This document shows, piece by piece, positions 25,201 through 37,316 of a stretch of DNA of 64,000 nt; the first letter of the stretch is position 1, and every line of letters begins with the position of its first letter. Source of the stretch: Cymodocea nodosa (taxonomy: Eukaryota; Streptophyta; Magnoliopsida; Alismatales; Cymodoceaceae). The notes beneath the pieces are model-generated. The model was given only the letters and a program-made list of their open reading frames with translations. It made no database searches and was not told the DNA's origin. Location: positions 14,856,001-14,920,000 of the forward strand of contig CM072346.1 in assembly GCA_036874045.1 (NCBI GenBank), given 5' to 3'. The position numbers were made by a program, and so were the translations under genes.

Positions 25201-26600
25201 AACAAATTTGGGAAAAATAACAAAGACTCATAAAATATAAAGTTATAAAAAAAAGAATTTATTAAATAAAAACTAAAATATGATGATCACTCTAGTGAAT
25301 AACCAAAAGATTTATTAAAAAATTAAAATAAAATGATCACACCAACGAATAACCGTAGAAGTTAATATATGGGAGAGAAAGAAGAAGGCAATTTGAGTGA
25401 ATTATCTAAAATAAAATAAAAAATATATGTGAAAAAAGGAAAAAAGAAAAGAAAAAGAAAACTAAGGACCTAAGGTAAAAAGATCCCAAACAATAAAAGT
25501 GTCAAAGTTTTATTATCAACCGAAGTTTGTCATTAAAAGATTTTCCAGAGAAGGAGAATAATGAAAGGAAAGAATCAGGACCATCTTTGATTCCCAATTG
25601 ATTCTATTTCTTTAAAGAAGTTGTTGGATTCTTCTCAACGTTTTAACCAAAATATTCTCTCTTTTAGCTTGATCTTTGCTAATCGGAGGATTTATTTCTA
25701 TGTCTTGCATGGTTATGAAGGTTTAGGAATAAATAATAGTAGGAATATCAGAATAAAATAGAGATTTTTATAATAACATGGAAATAAACATAAATTTTTA
25801 AATTTCACACAAGTAATAATAATAATAAAATTATTTTATTGGCATGTAATTAAAAAAAAGTCCAAAATTATTATGCCGAGATCCTTACATTTCTTTTCGT
25901 GGACAAAGTACCATGGAAAAAAAAATCCCTTGAAATCCACAAATCTCCATGTGATCCAGGCCCCACGTTTGTCACCACCAGAGCCCATCCTGGCCGTCGA
26001 TCGTCATCGGTTTAGATTTCCCAGAATCTCACGTTCATCGTCCATTCGATTACCTGCAGGAGTGCAAGCCTCCTCCCGCTCCAGCAAGTGGTCTTACGTT
26101 ACATTCCAACTATACCGAAAAGAGGCTGGTAATATTGGTAATGGTGTATGCTGCAGTGGTTGGGGTCAACAATGGCGAGCTGTGGATCGATGGGTTCATC
26201 GGTCTTTCTCTCCCGTTAAAGTTGCGACCACTGCGAAAGAAAAGTCTAAGCCAATAATGGTATATAGCTTGGTATGGTGGTATAACAGGGGTTTGGAACT
26301 TTGACTTCCACCCAGCTTCTCTTTTTTTTTTGGTTGCAAAATACCCAGTTGCTCCTTCCACTGGCATCTCCAAGCGGTATTAGACATCTCCTGCGGGCAT
26401 TGATTGCGACGGTATCTGTTTTCTGGTGGTGGTCGCTTGCGTTCCATGTGTTGGAGTCGTAGCCAAAGCATATAAAATTCTTTGGAAAAGGTAAAAAAGA
26501 GGAAAAAAAAATGGGAGGGGGGAGGGAAGGACACCTCTCGTCTCTGTTTTTTAAAAAAAGTAAAATAAAATCAACAACAGAGGTAGATTTTCATGTTTTG
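22231..26600. other. Gene-poor intergenic DNA with simple repeats
   Basis: No gene recognised. Simple repeats include a run of 12 G at 23305-23316 and ATTT tetranucleotides at 24645-24667. The open frame at 23031-23441 crosses the G run and is low-complexity there, so I do not call it a gene. From about 25870 the base composition rises towards the Mediator gene, and promoter or distal leader sequence of that gene may start near 26580. Confidence 0.4.
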
Positions 26601-27286
26601 TTCTTCTAGGATACTGATAGGAGCGTTCCTGGCTGGGGAAGACAAGAGGAAGGAGAAGAGATCTTGGAATTGGAGAAAAGGAGGAGAGTCAATAGTGTGG
26701 AGGGGTCAGAAGGAACGGGTCTTCTTGCTCTCACATGAAATTGCATAACTTCGGGAAACTGACTGGGCTTTTTTGCTCTCCACCTTCCTTAGTTCCAAGT
26801 CTTTCCCACCCTCTTTTTCTTTTTTTAGATAAATACGGTCTTCTTCTTCCTCGATTGCCTTTGTGGTTGGATTGTTTGGGGGGCACGGTTGGAAGCCTCC
26901 AATCCAGACCATTGTGATTTGGCTTCTTCCGTGTAAATTGGTAAAGGAAAGGGATTTCGATTTCTGATTAGAGTCTTTGTGATTGTCTGACAGAAACAAA
27001 GCATCCTCAGGGTGTGTATTGTTCCGTTTCCTCTTTGGATGATAAAAAATCCTAGCCTAATCTTCGATAGTCCGGATACCCATTTGGGTTTTCACGTTGA
27101 ATTTGTGGAAAGTTCGATCAAAATCCCATCTTTGTGTTTGCTCGGTATCATTCTTTTCCGTTACATCGTTGTGCGGGAATTCCTGAACAGATCGGTCTTT
27201 TATTGAGGAATCTGATTCTTCTGAACCTTATCGTTTTGGGTAGTTCATTTGCTTATTGTGGTTTCATCCATTCCCTTCCCCTTGAC
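26601..27286 (+). other. Putative promoter and leader of the Mediator 26-type gene
   Basis: Pyrimidine- and purine-rich stretches (GGAGAAAAGGAGGAGAG, TTCTTCTTCCTCG) typical of plant core promoters and leaders precede the start at 27287. An in-frame ATG occurs at 27134 with no stop between, but the 51 extra residues it would add look like translated UTR (hydrophobic, FARYHSFPLH) and are absent from the family as I know it. Confidence 0.4.
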
Positions 27287-30174
27287 ATGAGGTTAGTATC
27301 TAGAAGGTTGGATGACTGGAGAAGTTTCTTTGGTAATTCTGACATCTTCGATGTCATCGAGAATGGTATCCTTATTGCTGCATCCGATTGCCCAGCTGAG
27401 TTCCACAAGCGCAGAGCCCAAATTGCGGAGATGCTGTTCTCCTGCAGGACGTCTCGGTGCGATAGTTGCAATCATGTTGAGCTACAGGTTCCTGAGCAGG
27501 AAGACGAGGATGAGGAATTCAGAAGAGAGGTAGAATGTGCTGTTAGTGACGAAGGTGGAGGAAAGGAGACCAAGGCCAACAGTAGTACTGGCGATGTTGC
27601 GGGCATGGTTCAGGGAGTGAGCAATTGTTCCTATGACGAGGCTGAAGCCTTGACGGAGGAGATTGAAGAGGAGAGTCAGACCATTGGAGAGGTGTTTAGG
27701 ATCAAAGCAATTCTTGCCAACAAAATTGATGAGGTTTTTCTTTTCACTTGAAATCTTCTTCTCTTTTACTGTGAATTCAATTTTTCTGCTTGATTGAAAG
27801 GGTTTTCAATTGTTGCTTGTTGTATTTTTTTTATAGATCCTTGTTTTTACTAACTTAGATGGTTTGGAATTACCATCCTGAGTTTCATTTACTATCTGCA
27901 TGTTTCTTTTCTTTATACGATCACTTTGGGAAGGTCTTTCCAGTGTTGTTCTTGTTTTCAAGCATTAGGTTCCGTATTTGACTGCGTTCTGATGTTAATT
28001 GCAGTCTGATTCAGTGTTATTTGAGTCACTAAGAAGGCTTCAATTGATGGAACTCTCTGTGGAAACTCTCAGGGTAATGACTTATTTCTGCTTATTTGTT
28101 CTTCTGTTTCCTGTTCCAGGTTGGATGTATCTAAACCTGTTGAAAAAGGGCTAACTCTTTTCTCCTCTTTTACAAGAGATGTGATCTCTTGACTGTTTTA
28201 TCATGTTTGAATTTGTTTTTTACTTTAATTGTAGGTGACGGAAATTGGAAAGGCAGTTAATGGTCTCAGGAAGCACAACTCCAAGAAGATTTGCCAACTT
28301 GTGAGGACTCTCATTGAGTAAGTCATCTAGATAATATTTGAATGAAGCACATAGTGTTTAATGTGTTTTTCTGCAATTAGTGTTCTGCAATGGCGTTTCA
28401 AATCAACCGATCCCTTTACAAAGTATTCTGACTAAAATATAAAAGAAAAAGCTGTTCCATGTCCAGAACTTGAAGACCGCTGTTCCTTGGGTCCTTGGGA
28501 GAATTCCATGAAATATGTTTTTATCAAATATTGAATTCCACATTAAAGTGGCAGTTTTGATACTTTGGAAACAAGTTACCTTGGGCCAGCCAATTGGCAA
28601 GCGCTAAACCCTACATCAACTTAAGGGCATGCATTTCAAATTTTCAATGTTTTGTCAATTTGTTGCGTGAAAGTAATTTCCTTTCAATAGACTTTGACCG
28701 CATCAAAGTGTGTTATTTCAGAACCCATTTTTTGTTCTTGTGTTTTTCAACTTGCATTCTTCTCTATTAATGCTCCTTACCTTTTAACTTGCTAATTTAC
28801 AAAACACATTTGAAATTCAAAAATTGATATATTTGTTTAAATTCTTGCTGTAGGGGGTGGAAAGTCTTGGTTGATGAATGGGTTGCTGCTGCACCTGCCC
28901 TTGAAGGTTAGTGTCAAGCAAGCCCTAGATTCTTTCTTTCTTTTTGCTTCCTTTCATCATGCATCTCCTACAAAACTGTGCATTATTTCATTTGCTTGAA
29001 CTACAGAATCTACACCAGAATCAGCGAACCCTTCAAGTTATGACCCAGATACTGACAAGGGACTTCCATCTCCACCACTAGATGAAGGAGCTTTCCTGGC
29101 TACACAAACTACTTCCATTGAGTTTTCTAAGGTAGATAAAAGAACCCAGCCACCCCCTGTTTCTTGATGAATTATCTATTACAAAACATAAATTGACTAA
29201 ATTTTTTTGGCATCTTTCCATATGTTCGATCATGAAGTTCTTTGAGGGCATGGATGATGATGGAAGTGAGTGCTGTCTGAGATTTGTGTAGATTTTGCAG
29301 TTGTTTACTCTTGTTGAGTTCCCCATTATCAAAAATCATCTTATTGATCAGGGTTTGTTGCAGATCCTCGAGCCTTTGGGGAATTTAACAAGAACAAAGT
29401 AATTGAAAGGAGGCCTACACTGTATAACAAAAATAACTTGACAACAGACCCACTTTCTTATCCATCTACCTTGTCAAAAGAGAAGGCTTCTATAAGGACG
29501 CAAGATACTTCCATTAAGGAAAATTGGCTGCATGAAGCCCATGACAAGCAAGGGAAAATTAAAAAAAGCAACATCAGGTCTAATGTGCCACAAGATTCCT
29601 TCTACAAGCCACAGAAGTTAAAGGACAGCAATACTCGATCTTTTGCTTCTAGGCCTGAGACAAATCCCAACTTGGGCAACAGTTATAAATTTAATGAAAT
29701 GAAACCTCAGCGGAAACTGGTACATGCAGAGGCCCAAAAGAGGTCTGCAAGGGCTTCACAGGATGTAAGGATTAAAATATTCTTCCCTTGGAATTACCAT
29801 GTTCAGTTTTTTATGCATGTCACAAAATATACATTTATATGCAGAAATTGAGGAATTCAGATGACAATTCAGTTCGGGCTAAGATAGAAGTAGCCAAGAG
29901 GAAGCTTCAGGAACGGTATCAAGAAGCAGACAATGGTTAGTTAGTATTATCACTAGATGTTTACAGTTATTCTTGCTTTCATTTTTCTTACTCAAAAATT
30001 ATATAATATTGAATGATGGGTTGACCACCTTCATTTTATCATGATGCAGCCAAAAAGCAAAGAACGATACAAGTCATGGAGTTAAACGATCTGCCAAGGC
30101 AAACACAAAACCGCCGGCCCTTTCCCCCAAAACGAAGGAACTTCACCCGGCATTGGTCCAATAGAAGTCGTTAA
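27287..30174 (+). CDS. MED26: Mediator subunit 26-type protein with TFIIS N-terminal domain, 473 aa
   Basis: Nuclear transcription cofactor of the plant MED26 / TFIIS N-terminal (LW) domain family, which links Mediator to elongation factors. Nine exons: 27287-27733, 28005-28073, 28235-28317, 28854-28906, 29007-29131, 29238-29265, 29364-29764, 29845-29935 and 30050-30174, all in phase. Residues 1-75 have the family start LDDWRSFFGNSDIFDVIENGI, with CRTSRCDSCNHVEL. An acidic middle is followed by YDEAEALTEEIEEESQTIGEV. The TFIIS-N helical bundle spans about 115-218 (LFESLRRLQLMEL, IGKAVNGLRKHNSKKI, LVRTLIEGWKVLVDEW). Then come GLPSPPLDEGAF and FFEGMDDDG, a basic disordered region, a coiled AKIEVAKRKLQERYQEA, and an Arg-rich nuclear tail ending RHWSNRSR. 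Exon 6 uses a weak acceptor (CATGAAG) and is only 28 nt. Which MED26 paralogue it is remains open. Confidence 0.9.
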
Positions 30175-30925
30175 TTGGTACAAACTATAAAGTGAACTTT
30201 CTTGTCAAGCCGTTGTTCACTTCATTTGCTGGTTGGAAGTGGAATAAAATGAGCTATCTTGCTCTCAGCTCAAATTCCTTTGAAGTAGAGAAATTCTAGG
30301 AAAAGTTGGAAACAGGACTTGAATGATTAAATCCCCCTTTTATTGGTGTTCAAGGATCTGTTTGGAGAGAGCTTGAGCATTTGCCTCAAATGAACCTGGT
30401 TTAAGTGATCCCCATGTTCCAAACAAAATAACTTGTGATTAATTCATTGACAGATTCAAGATAGGATGTCTAATTTATGTCCTTAACTCAAAGTTTAAAT
30501 TACCTTTCTGTCATCACAACCTGCTTGTCCCAGCAGTGTTGTCGTTCAGCACATTTTTTGTATGTTCTGATGATCTATAAAGTAAAAAAATGAAAAAGAG
30601 AGGAGGTGCCTAATGTATACATTTATTTGCGAATTGTGTGTCTCCAAGAGAAGAAACATGGAAGACCTGATTGATCAAGCTTGTGTGCGTACTGCCGTGC
30701 TATTTTTATCTGTTTCTGAAATTCTGAAGTGAGAGGCTGATTGGATTCTTTATCTCTAATTTGAATTTTCACCATAGGCATGAGCAGGTAAGCGGTTGTG
30801 ATTTTCCTCTTGATTTCCTCAGCCGAACAATTGCGTATGCCATCAACATTGAGTCGTTCGTTTGCACTCTTTTTCACGCCCTATGAGTCTTGAACTTTCA
30901 ACCGTAGAAGTCAAATGATTTTTGC
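30175..30925. other. Mediator gene 3-prime UTR and intergenic DNA
   Basis: Probable 3-prime UTR for the first 400 bp. No gene; a minus-strand open frame at 30623-30877 has no recognisable motif. Confidence 0.4.
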
Positions 30926-31045
30926 TAGGTGCATTTACACCTACTATCAAGCACTGACTCCTATAAGAACTCTAGAGTTAACTGTGTTTGGGCGGGAGCA
31001 GAACCAAGATAGGTGACCATTTGGGAAGTTCTCGTGCAGTGCTTA
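30926..31045 (+). pseudogene. 5S rRNA-derived sequence, 120 bp
   Basis: The segment aligns along its whole length to plant 5S rRNA as I know it. In order are GGTGCATTTACACC (5S GGATGCGATCATACC), AGCACTGACTCCTATAAGAACTC (5S AGCACTAATGCACCGGATCCCATCAGAACTC with a gap), GTTAACTGTGTTTGGGCGGGAG (the internal control region), AAGATAGGTGACC, GGGAAGTTCTCGTG and a 3-prime end near GCTTA. Identity is well below a functional gene, and no T-run terminator follows, so it is not a working 5S gene. It could be a diverged 5S pseudogene, the head of an old copy of the SINE at 61880-62169, or a Cassandra-type 5S-bearing LTR fragment. Confidence 0.75.
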
Positions 31046-34000
31046 TGGGCAGTAGTGTTGACTCTGCTCAAGCATTGGCAAGCTGTAGCTGTGTGCATCA
31101 CTTACCAAAGTGGGCCTAGCAAGGTCCCCTACAAACTTTCGTCTTCTTATTCACACCTTCAACGCATTGCTTTCTTTATCGATTGCTTACGGATGATTTC
31201 TTTATCTGTGGTTTCCTTCATCCATTTTCTTTGTGGTCATCTTGGACTTTCTTGAACATGACAGCAAAGAGGTGGATGCCATTAAAGCAACTCCAACCAC
31301 CTCAAGGACTGATCTTGGCGGTGCAGTTTTTGCTGTTCTTATTGTCAAAGATTTTTTTATTGAAAATTAAGATCTCTCTGATCAACGCAGCGGTGGAACT
31401 GAAATAATGCAGGAAGTAAGTTGTGTGGATGTTAGGTCTCATCAACAACGATATGGTTTGTGTTTGACCAAATCCACTAGATATTCAAGGGCCCCACGTA
31501 TTTCGTGTTCTTGATTTTTCTTTTGTTCTTTGCCTCCACTTTCAAACGATTCCTTACACATGTGAACTTGTTCTTCTGTCTTCCATTACCCGTTTCCATC
31601 AGACAGACATTGTCCCATGCCAATTGTTTATCAAAAGAGTGAATTGAAATCTTTTCAAGGTGTGTTTGATGATGATTATCTTAATAGGTTAACATTTTCG
31701 AAAAGTTAGAAAACTTAACTTCTTTCCATTTAGCATTTTTAGTTTAAATTTTAACTTTTTAAGATGCCATGTAGAAATAAGTTCATGTATAAATAATAGG
31801 TTTGCTAATGATCATTGAAAACTGTTTTTATCTGTTGGTTGATATAATCGTTACTGAATGCTCTATTAATGTTCAAAATCCATGGTTGGAGTTTGACATA
31901 ATCTTGAGGTATGTATGGTACGGGAGAGTCATTATTAGATTTTATCAAAAAATAATCTATGGACCCATACATCATGCTTTTGATTGTATTAGCAAACAAT
32001 GCTTTTGATCCTGTAATCCTGAAAAAAGAAAAAGAAAAAAAAGGAGATGATTGCTCTAGGAGCATGAATTCAGAGAGAGAGGAAATTACAGAGATCATGA
32101 CATTGTTACAACAGAAACTTGCAAGGAACAAGTAACCAGTGATCTGACTGATGAATGTGCAGGAATCTCTCATGGGAGATATGCCTTGTGGTTTGTACAT
32201 GTTGGTTTCTGGTTCTCTTCCTTTGCATCATCCTTATCTCCATGTTCCTTCAAAAAGGTACCTTTCTCATGGGGGCACCACATGAAATATGTGGCTGAGA
32301 GCTGCATTTGAAATTGTGATTCCAAGGAAGTGTTTTTTAAAAGGTGTTTTCAAATGTTTCAGTTTAAATCTAATATTTCTCAAAAAGATGATAAAATAAG
32401 AGTCAATTTATGAAAAAACTAGCATAACATTGTCTTGCATTCTCGTGACCATCTTTTATACTTTTTCCTTTTTTGTGTTTACACATACATCACCAGAACC
32501 ATCAAATATATATTGCTTCCCAATAAATTATCTTTTCTGAAAGAAGCATAATCTCAGGTTTAGTTCTGAATATGGTTTAATGTGAAATAACTCCTCCTCC
32601 AGGGGTGTATAGCACCACTTACACCCTTTCCCCATGTCCAAACCATCTCACAGCATGAGTTCCTCCACCTTGTTTCCTCTCACCAACAAAAGGCAGAGGC
32701 CACCATGGCTGGTTGCAGCATCTGGCCCATCTGGACTGCTGGTAGGAAGATGAGCTCAAGGGCATCATCTACTTGCCTGATTTGGATGGAAAGAAAGGGA
32801 TGATTTGTTGGCCCTTTCGGCTTGTATGTGGTTCCAAGGTCCCACCTCTTTCTCATCTTGTGCCCTTCACATCACACATCCTCAGTAATATCTTGGGGAG
32901 CCCTCAATAAAATCTTGAGGAACCATGAAAATCCAAGATTCCTTCTTCCTTTTTCTTTGCTTGAGAGATTTTCATGTCCAAACTAAAGCATAGGTTGATA
33001 AGTAGAGGTGAACATGGTTTGATTAGTTTGGAATCAGTTAAAACTAACTTGAATCAGATCATTTTTTTTATAGTTTGATTTGATTAAATGGTATGTTATG
33101 GTTTCATTTGATTCTTGATTTTTGAAACTGTTGGAATTGGTTCTATTTTTAGTTTAGTTTCTGATGTAGTTGACCAAGTCAAAATCGGAACTGATGTATT
33201 TATTAATATTTTATTTAACCTTCTTTCTTAATCTACGTACTTTCTAAGTTTAGTACTACTTATATTTCATTTCAATTATATATAATTTGAAAAGTTTACA
33301 CTGGGATTTTAATTATTTCTCTATTGAGCAAGAGTTCTTTTTCTTATTTTTTTTGATATTTGATTTGATTTCTTAAACATTTAATTTTTAAAAATAGTTT
33401 ATTAATTACTTTTTTCGGCATATCGATTTTAACTTATGTCATCTGAAAAATAGTGCTTTGCTAGTTGTAGACTTATTTAATTATTTACTGTTATATTTTG
33501 TTATTTAAATTGTATCTTTATTTTCAGATGACAATAAAGAATAAATCTGAATTAAACCGATTTTTTAATGATTTACTTCAATTTAGTTATTAAAATGAAG
33601 ATGACGTTTTTAAGTGTAAATTGGATAAAATTATTCCTTCAATTTAGTTTTAAAAAATTCAAGACTTTATAATTAAATCATATATCTTTTATGATAATAA
33701 TATACTAATTTTTAAATTTATTATATCAATTTTATAATTTAATATATCAATTAAAAAAAACACTTGTGTCGTTGTATAGATATATTTTTGAAATTTTATC
33801 AGACAAAAGTCTTATTTATTTAAGTAGGAAAGTGTGATAGCACTAGTCAAGAGTGATAACTTAAATTTGAAAAGAACAGCTCTGGCAGATTGTGACAGAA
33901 AATAGAAGTGATATTTATTTAATACACTGTGACAGTCTATAGAATTTTAATTTTGATATTGACTTAATTTTAATAAAATGAATATTGCAATTAATATTTA

Positions 34001-34600
34001 GTCTGTTGTAAAATATTTTTGTTGATATAGTAATATTTAGTTTTGATGAAAAGAGTATTGTAATTAATATTTAGTTTATTATAAATTATTTTTGTTGATA
34101 TTGTAATATCATAAATTATATGATATGATATATTAAATAAATATAATATTATATTAATTATACAAATTTATTCATGCGCAATTACTCTACAAATTTCTCG
34201 CATGAAGAATGCGGGAAATTTATTATAAACACCTGGGAAACATATTTACATTTGCAAAAACATTTGTTGAAATTCAAGTGTGTATGATGCGTCTTTTTTT
34301 AATTTGAGGTTTCGTACTTAACATACAATATAATTAAAAATACGACATTATCTTTATGATTAAAAGACAGGTAAAAATAAGCATTAATCGCTGAAGTTAA
34401 AAATGACAGACTTCATGCACTAATTATCCCAAAACCCCCTACCAATAATTGCATAGACCTAAGTTTAATTTCGACACTTTCTGTCAACAATATTTATGAT
34501 TTCAGACCTATTTAAATGTAGGGTTTTACCAACCAGATTTGTCTGTCAGCCCCTCTATTATATGCAACTAATACCGAATTTCTAAGCAGAAATTAAGGAT
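31046..34600. other. Intergenic DNA, several weak repeat signals, no gene
   Basis: No supported gene. AGAGGTGAACATGGTTTGATTAGTTTGGAATCAGT at 33004 and TAAACCGATTTTTTAATGATTTACT near 33555 resemble the ends of common plant non-autonomous DNA transposons that begin GGGTGAGC.TCGGTTTGGTT, but the boundaries are not certain. Two copies of a 73-bp AT-rich unit (AATTAATATTTAGT.TRTTRTAAA.TATTTTTGTTGATAT) lie at about 33967-34112. A 131-codon minus-strand frame at 31805-32200 has no recognised domain. A GC-richer patch at 32580-32900 is unexplained. Confidence 0.4.
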
Positions 34601-34959
34601 GTGTTTTGCCGAGATTCTTTTTTCACAGGTATGCATTAGACACATGAAGAAGTAGATAGAAAATATGAGGCAGTGGCGGCTCAAAGTAACTGGCCATGAA
34701 TTTGGGATGCAATCATGGCATTGACATCAATAAAATAGTTACAACAAATTCCCTATTCCTTCATCTTGCAGATTTCAATGAGAAACAACCGATACACTCC
34801 TGACTCATTTAGCATTGCATGTGGCATAGCATAAACATTTCGGATAGATTGATTGCCTGCATGGTTTACAACAAGTTCTACAAGCATTTCATCCATACAT
34901 CACAAATACCGAAACTAGCATTTCATACGTGTAACGAAATTGGCAATGTCAAACTGCAA

Positions 34960-36050
34960 GCAACGAAATTAACTACACTAACAATAGCTAAAAAAAGATC
35001 TGCAACTAGTTATACCAGTTAATGAGACATTTCAACAGTCAAGAGAAGTGCATTAATAATTCGTTGAATAAACTAGGGAAGATAATACAAACCTTGTCCA
35101 CTATAAGAACATTATTCTACCATTTGCTAACATTGTTGCATACTTCTTGAGATTTTTTCAACTATTTAACTCTTGCACCCTTTCATGGTAATCATAGGAA
35201 TATTGTCTTTAAAGAAGTCTTCTCAAATTTCAATAATGCAATATCCCATAATGGATCATCAAATGCAATTCCATCTTCTTCTAGTTTTACGAAATAGTCT
35301 GATAATTGGTAGCCTTACCACTTCGCAACTCATAGATGAATTATTCCATTTCAGTTATTGTACCCAATGCTGCTTGCTTTTGTCTCTTCATTTGAGTGGG
35401 TATACTTGTTTTTGAATCATTCCTTGAAACATGTTTCCCATCTTGTTGATTATTGGAAGGTTGGTCTTCGATGTAATCACTTTCTACTGGAGGCTATTCA
35501 TTGTTATCAATTAAGTTGTTACTTTCAACTTCACATTGTCCTAAATTTGCTGATGATCTTGGAATAAAACAATGTTCACTTGTTGCAACAGAATTATCAA
35601 ATAACTTTTCTAAAAGGTCTGAAAATTTAATTCCCTTATAACGAAAATTTTCACATAAAAGCTCAGCCCGCAACCCAAAAAATTAGAAGGAAAATACTAA
35701 TAATGAAATAATGTAAAATAATGCTATTACATAAATAATGAAATAATGTAAAATAATGCAGTTACATATCATCTTGAAGTTAATTCACCAGTTGTCATTT
35801 ACTCCTTTTCAAGTCTTGGTTGTAGGATTTTAACCAACTCCCGTTTGTGCCTCAATTGACTTCCATATTTATCAATCTTTTATCATATCTATTTTTCAAT
35901 TGCACGTGTTCTTTTCACTCCTATACGTTGTAACAAAGTTTATTCAAGTAACTTGTAACATTTTCTTGTTAAATGAGATCCAGACTTGTGTCTTAAAGTT
36001 GTTAATTCATTAGAGATGATTAGAAATTCCTCTGTCAATTTATCATCCTA
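34960..36050 (-). pseudogene. Relic of a Myb/SANT-like DNA-binding protein
   Basis: On the minus strand, pieces of a Myb/SANT-like protein of the kind found with PIF/Harbinger transposons and in their domesticated relatives appear in the correct order. QLKNRYDK (about 35880-35905) is the third-helix region. KGIKFSDLLEKLFDNSVAT follows at about 35575-35640, where intact relatives read F..L...F....ATG. An acidic, Gln/Asn-rich linker with QPSNNQQDGKHVSRND lies at about 35420-35480. Farther on is a segment like the C-terminal YS..M..F...R..FL.L domain (about 35060-35200). In-frame stops and frameshifts make it non-functional. No partner transposase is visible. Confidence 0.45.
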
Positions 36051-36840
36051 CTCTATTCTCCCTCTTATTAAAGAATTTCCTCTGTCAATGGATCACAGGT
36101 TTTCATTTTGATTGAAAGATGGTTAGGATAATAATGACAAGAAAGATAGATTGTTGATGATAATAACGTTTGCTGAATTGTAGAAGAAAATATGATTGAA
36201 GACTAATTAGGTAGTAAATACATTTTTGCACAGCTTATTTACGTTACATATGCTTATTTGAATAAGTAATTCTAATAAATATCTTATGTAATTTATGGGA
36301 AAATAAATTAGCACTTTATTCTTTATTCAATGATTTATCCTCAATCTGCTAATTTAATAAACTAGACAACAAGCATGTTATGACACTGATGCAAAATCAA
36401 TTCAAAATCAGAATCTAAGTGGAGCAAGAAAGTTGAACTATCTTAATTTTAGAGAAATTTTATAGTATCCATGATGCCTTTCATAAAGAAATAACAGTCT
36501 TCTAGAAAAGATATGTAGCATGGGATTTGTTGACCATAAAGAGAGGAGTTGATGAGTTCTTCACAAAATATCATGCTTTTCATGTAAAATGTAGCAACCA
36601 ATATCATTACTTGAAATAGGAAAGTATAAAGTAAGCAATATGGAATTGATGAAAGGCTGCCGGTTCAATCTTTTTATAAAGAGTTCCAGCAAAAAGAGCT
36701 AAATAGTATTGCAAAACTCATTAATTTTTATTCCACCCCATTTTTTAGGTGGGTGAAAATTGGACCATATCATCAACTAAAGATGATAATAATTACTCTT
36801 CATCCTTGCCATGAGACGAAATAATTACTATAGAATCTTT

Positions 36841-37072
36841 ATCAAGTGAAGAACCTTATCCTCTCCAGGTAAGCACCATTTTTGCTCACCTTCTCCTGTG
36901 AGATTTCTGTACTGAAACAAATTAACATACACACCACTAATCAAATCCTACCAACTTGCAATAGAAAACCCCAAAACCAAGGAAAAAGAAACGCATCAGT
37001 GGAAGGAAGGCATTTTCTCATCCATGATTGCTTGTTGGAAGAAATGTTTTCTTCTATTGTAAATAATGTGAC
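36841..37072 (+). repeat. Diverged copy of the repeat amplified at 45041-45505
   Basis: Starts CAAGTGAAGAACCTTATCCTCTCCAGGTAAGCACC, continues CTTCTCCTGTGAGATT.CTGTA.TGAAA, and ends in CATCAGTGGAAG.AAGGCATTTTCTCATCCATGATTGCTTG.TGGAAGAAATG. The last part is an open segment (RHFLIHDCLLEEM) shared by both loci, so the repeat may carry a fragment of a real gene. This copy has a longer open extension (TPKEGRELSESLIQ) to 37151. I do not recognise the protein. Confidence 0.7.
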
Positions 37073-37198
37073 TCCTAAGGAAGGTAGAGAACTATCAGAA
37101 TCACTTATTCAAAATTTCCAAATACTTTATGTTCGTCGATTTTATCATTAAGCATGGATCAACCAACAGATGAATGCAGAAGATGAATACTCATATAG

Positions 37199-37316
37199 AA
37201 CAGATCTGCAATACAACATTGTGCACAAACTTGTAGGGTTCGCAAATCTTCCAACAGATCTGCAATACAACATTGTGCACAAACTTGTAGGGTTCGCAAA
37301 TCTTCCAACAGATCTG
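37199..37316. repeat. 54-bp perfect tandem repeat, about 2.2 copies
   Basis: The unit starting AACAGATCTGCAATACAACA and ending GGGTTCGCAAATCTTCC is present at 37199-37252 and identically at 37253-37306, then begins again (AACAGATCTG). Perfect identity shows the duplication is recent. Confidence 0.9.

Noticed and set aside
27134..27286. Upstream in-frame start for the Mediator 26-type protein
   Set aside because: The 51 extra residues are hydrophobic and unlike the family, whose proteins begin shortly before the DDWR.FF block.
32580..32900. GC-richer patch considered as a microRNA precursor
   Set aside because: No conserved plant miRNA sequence recognised and no long foldback could be drawn by eye.
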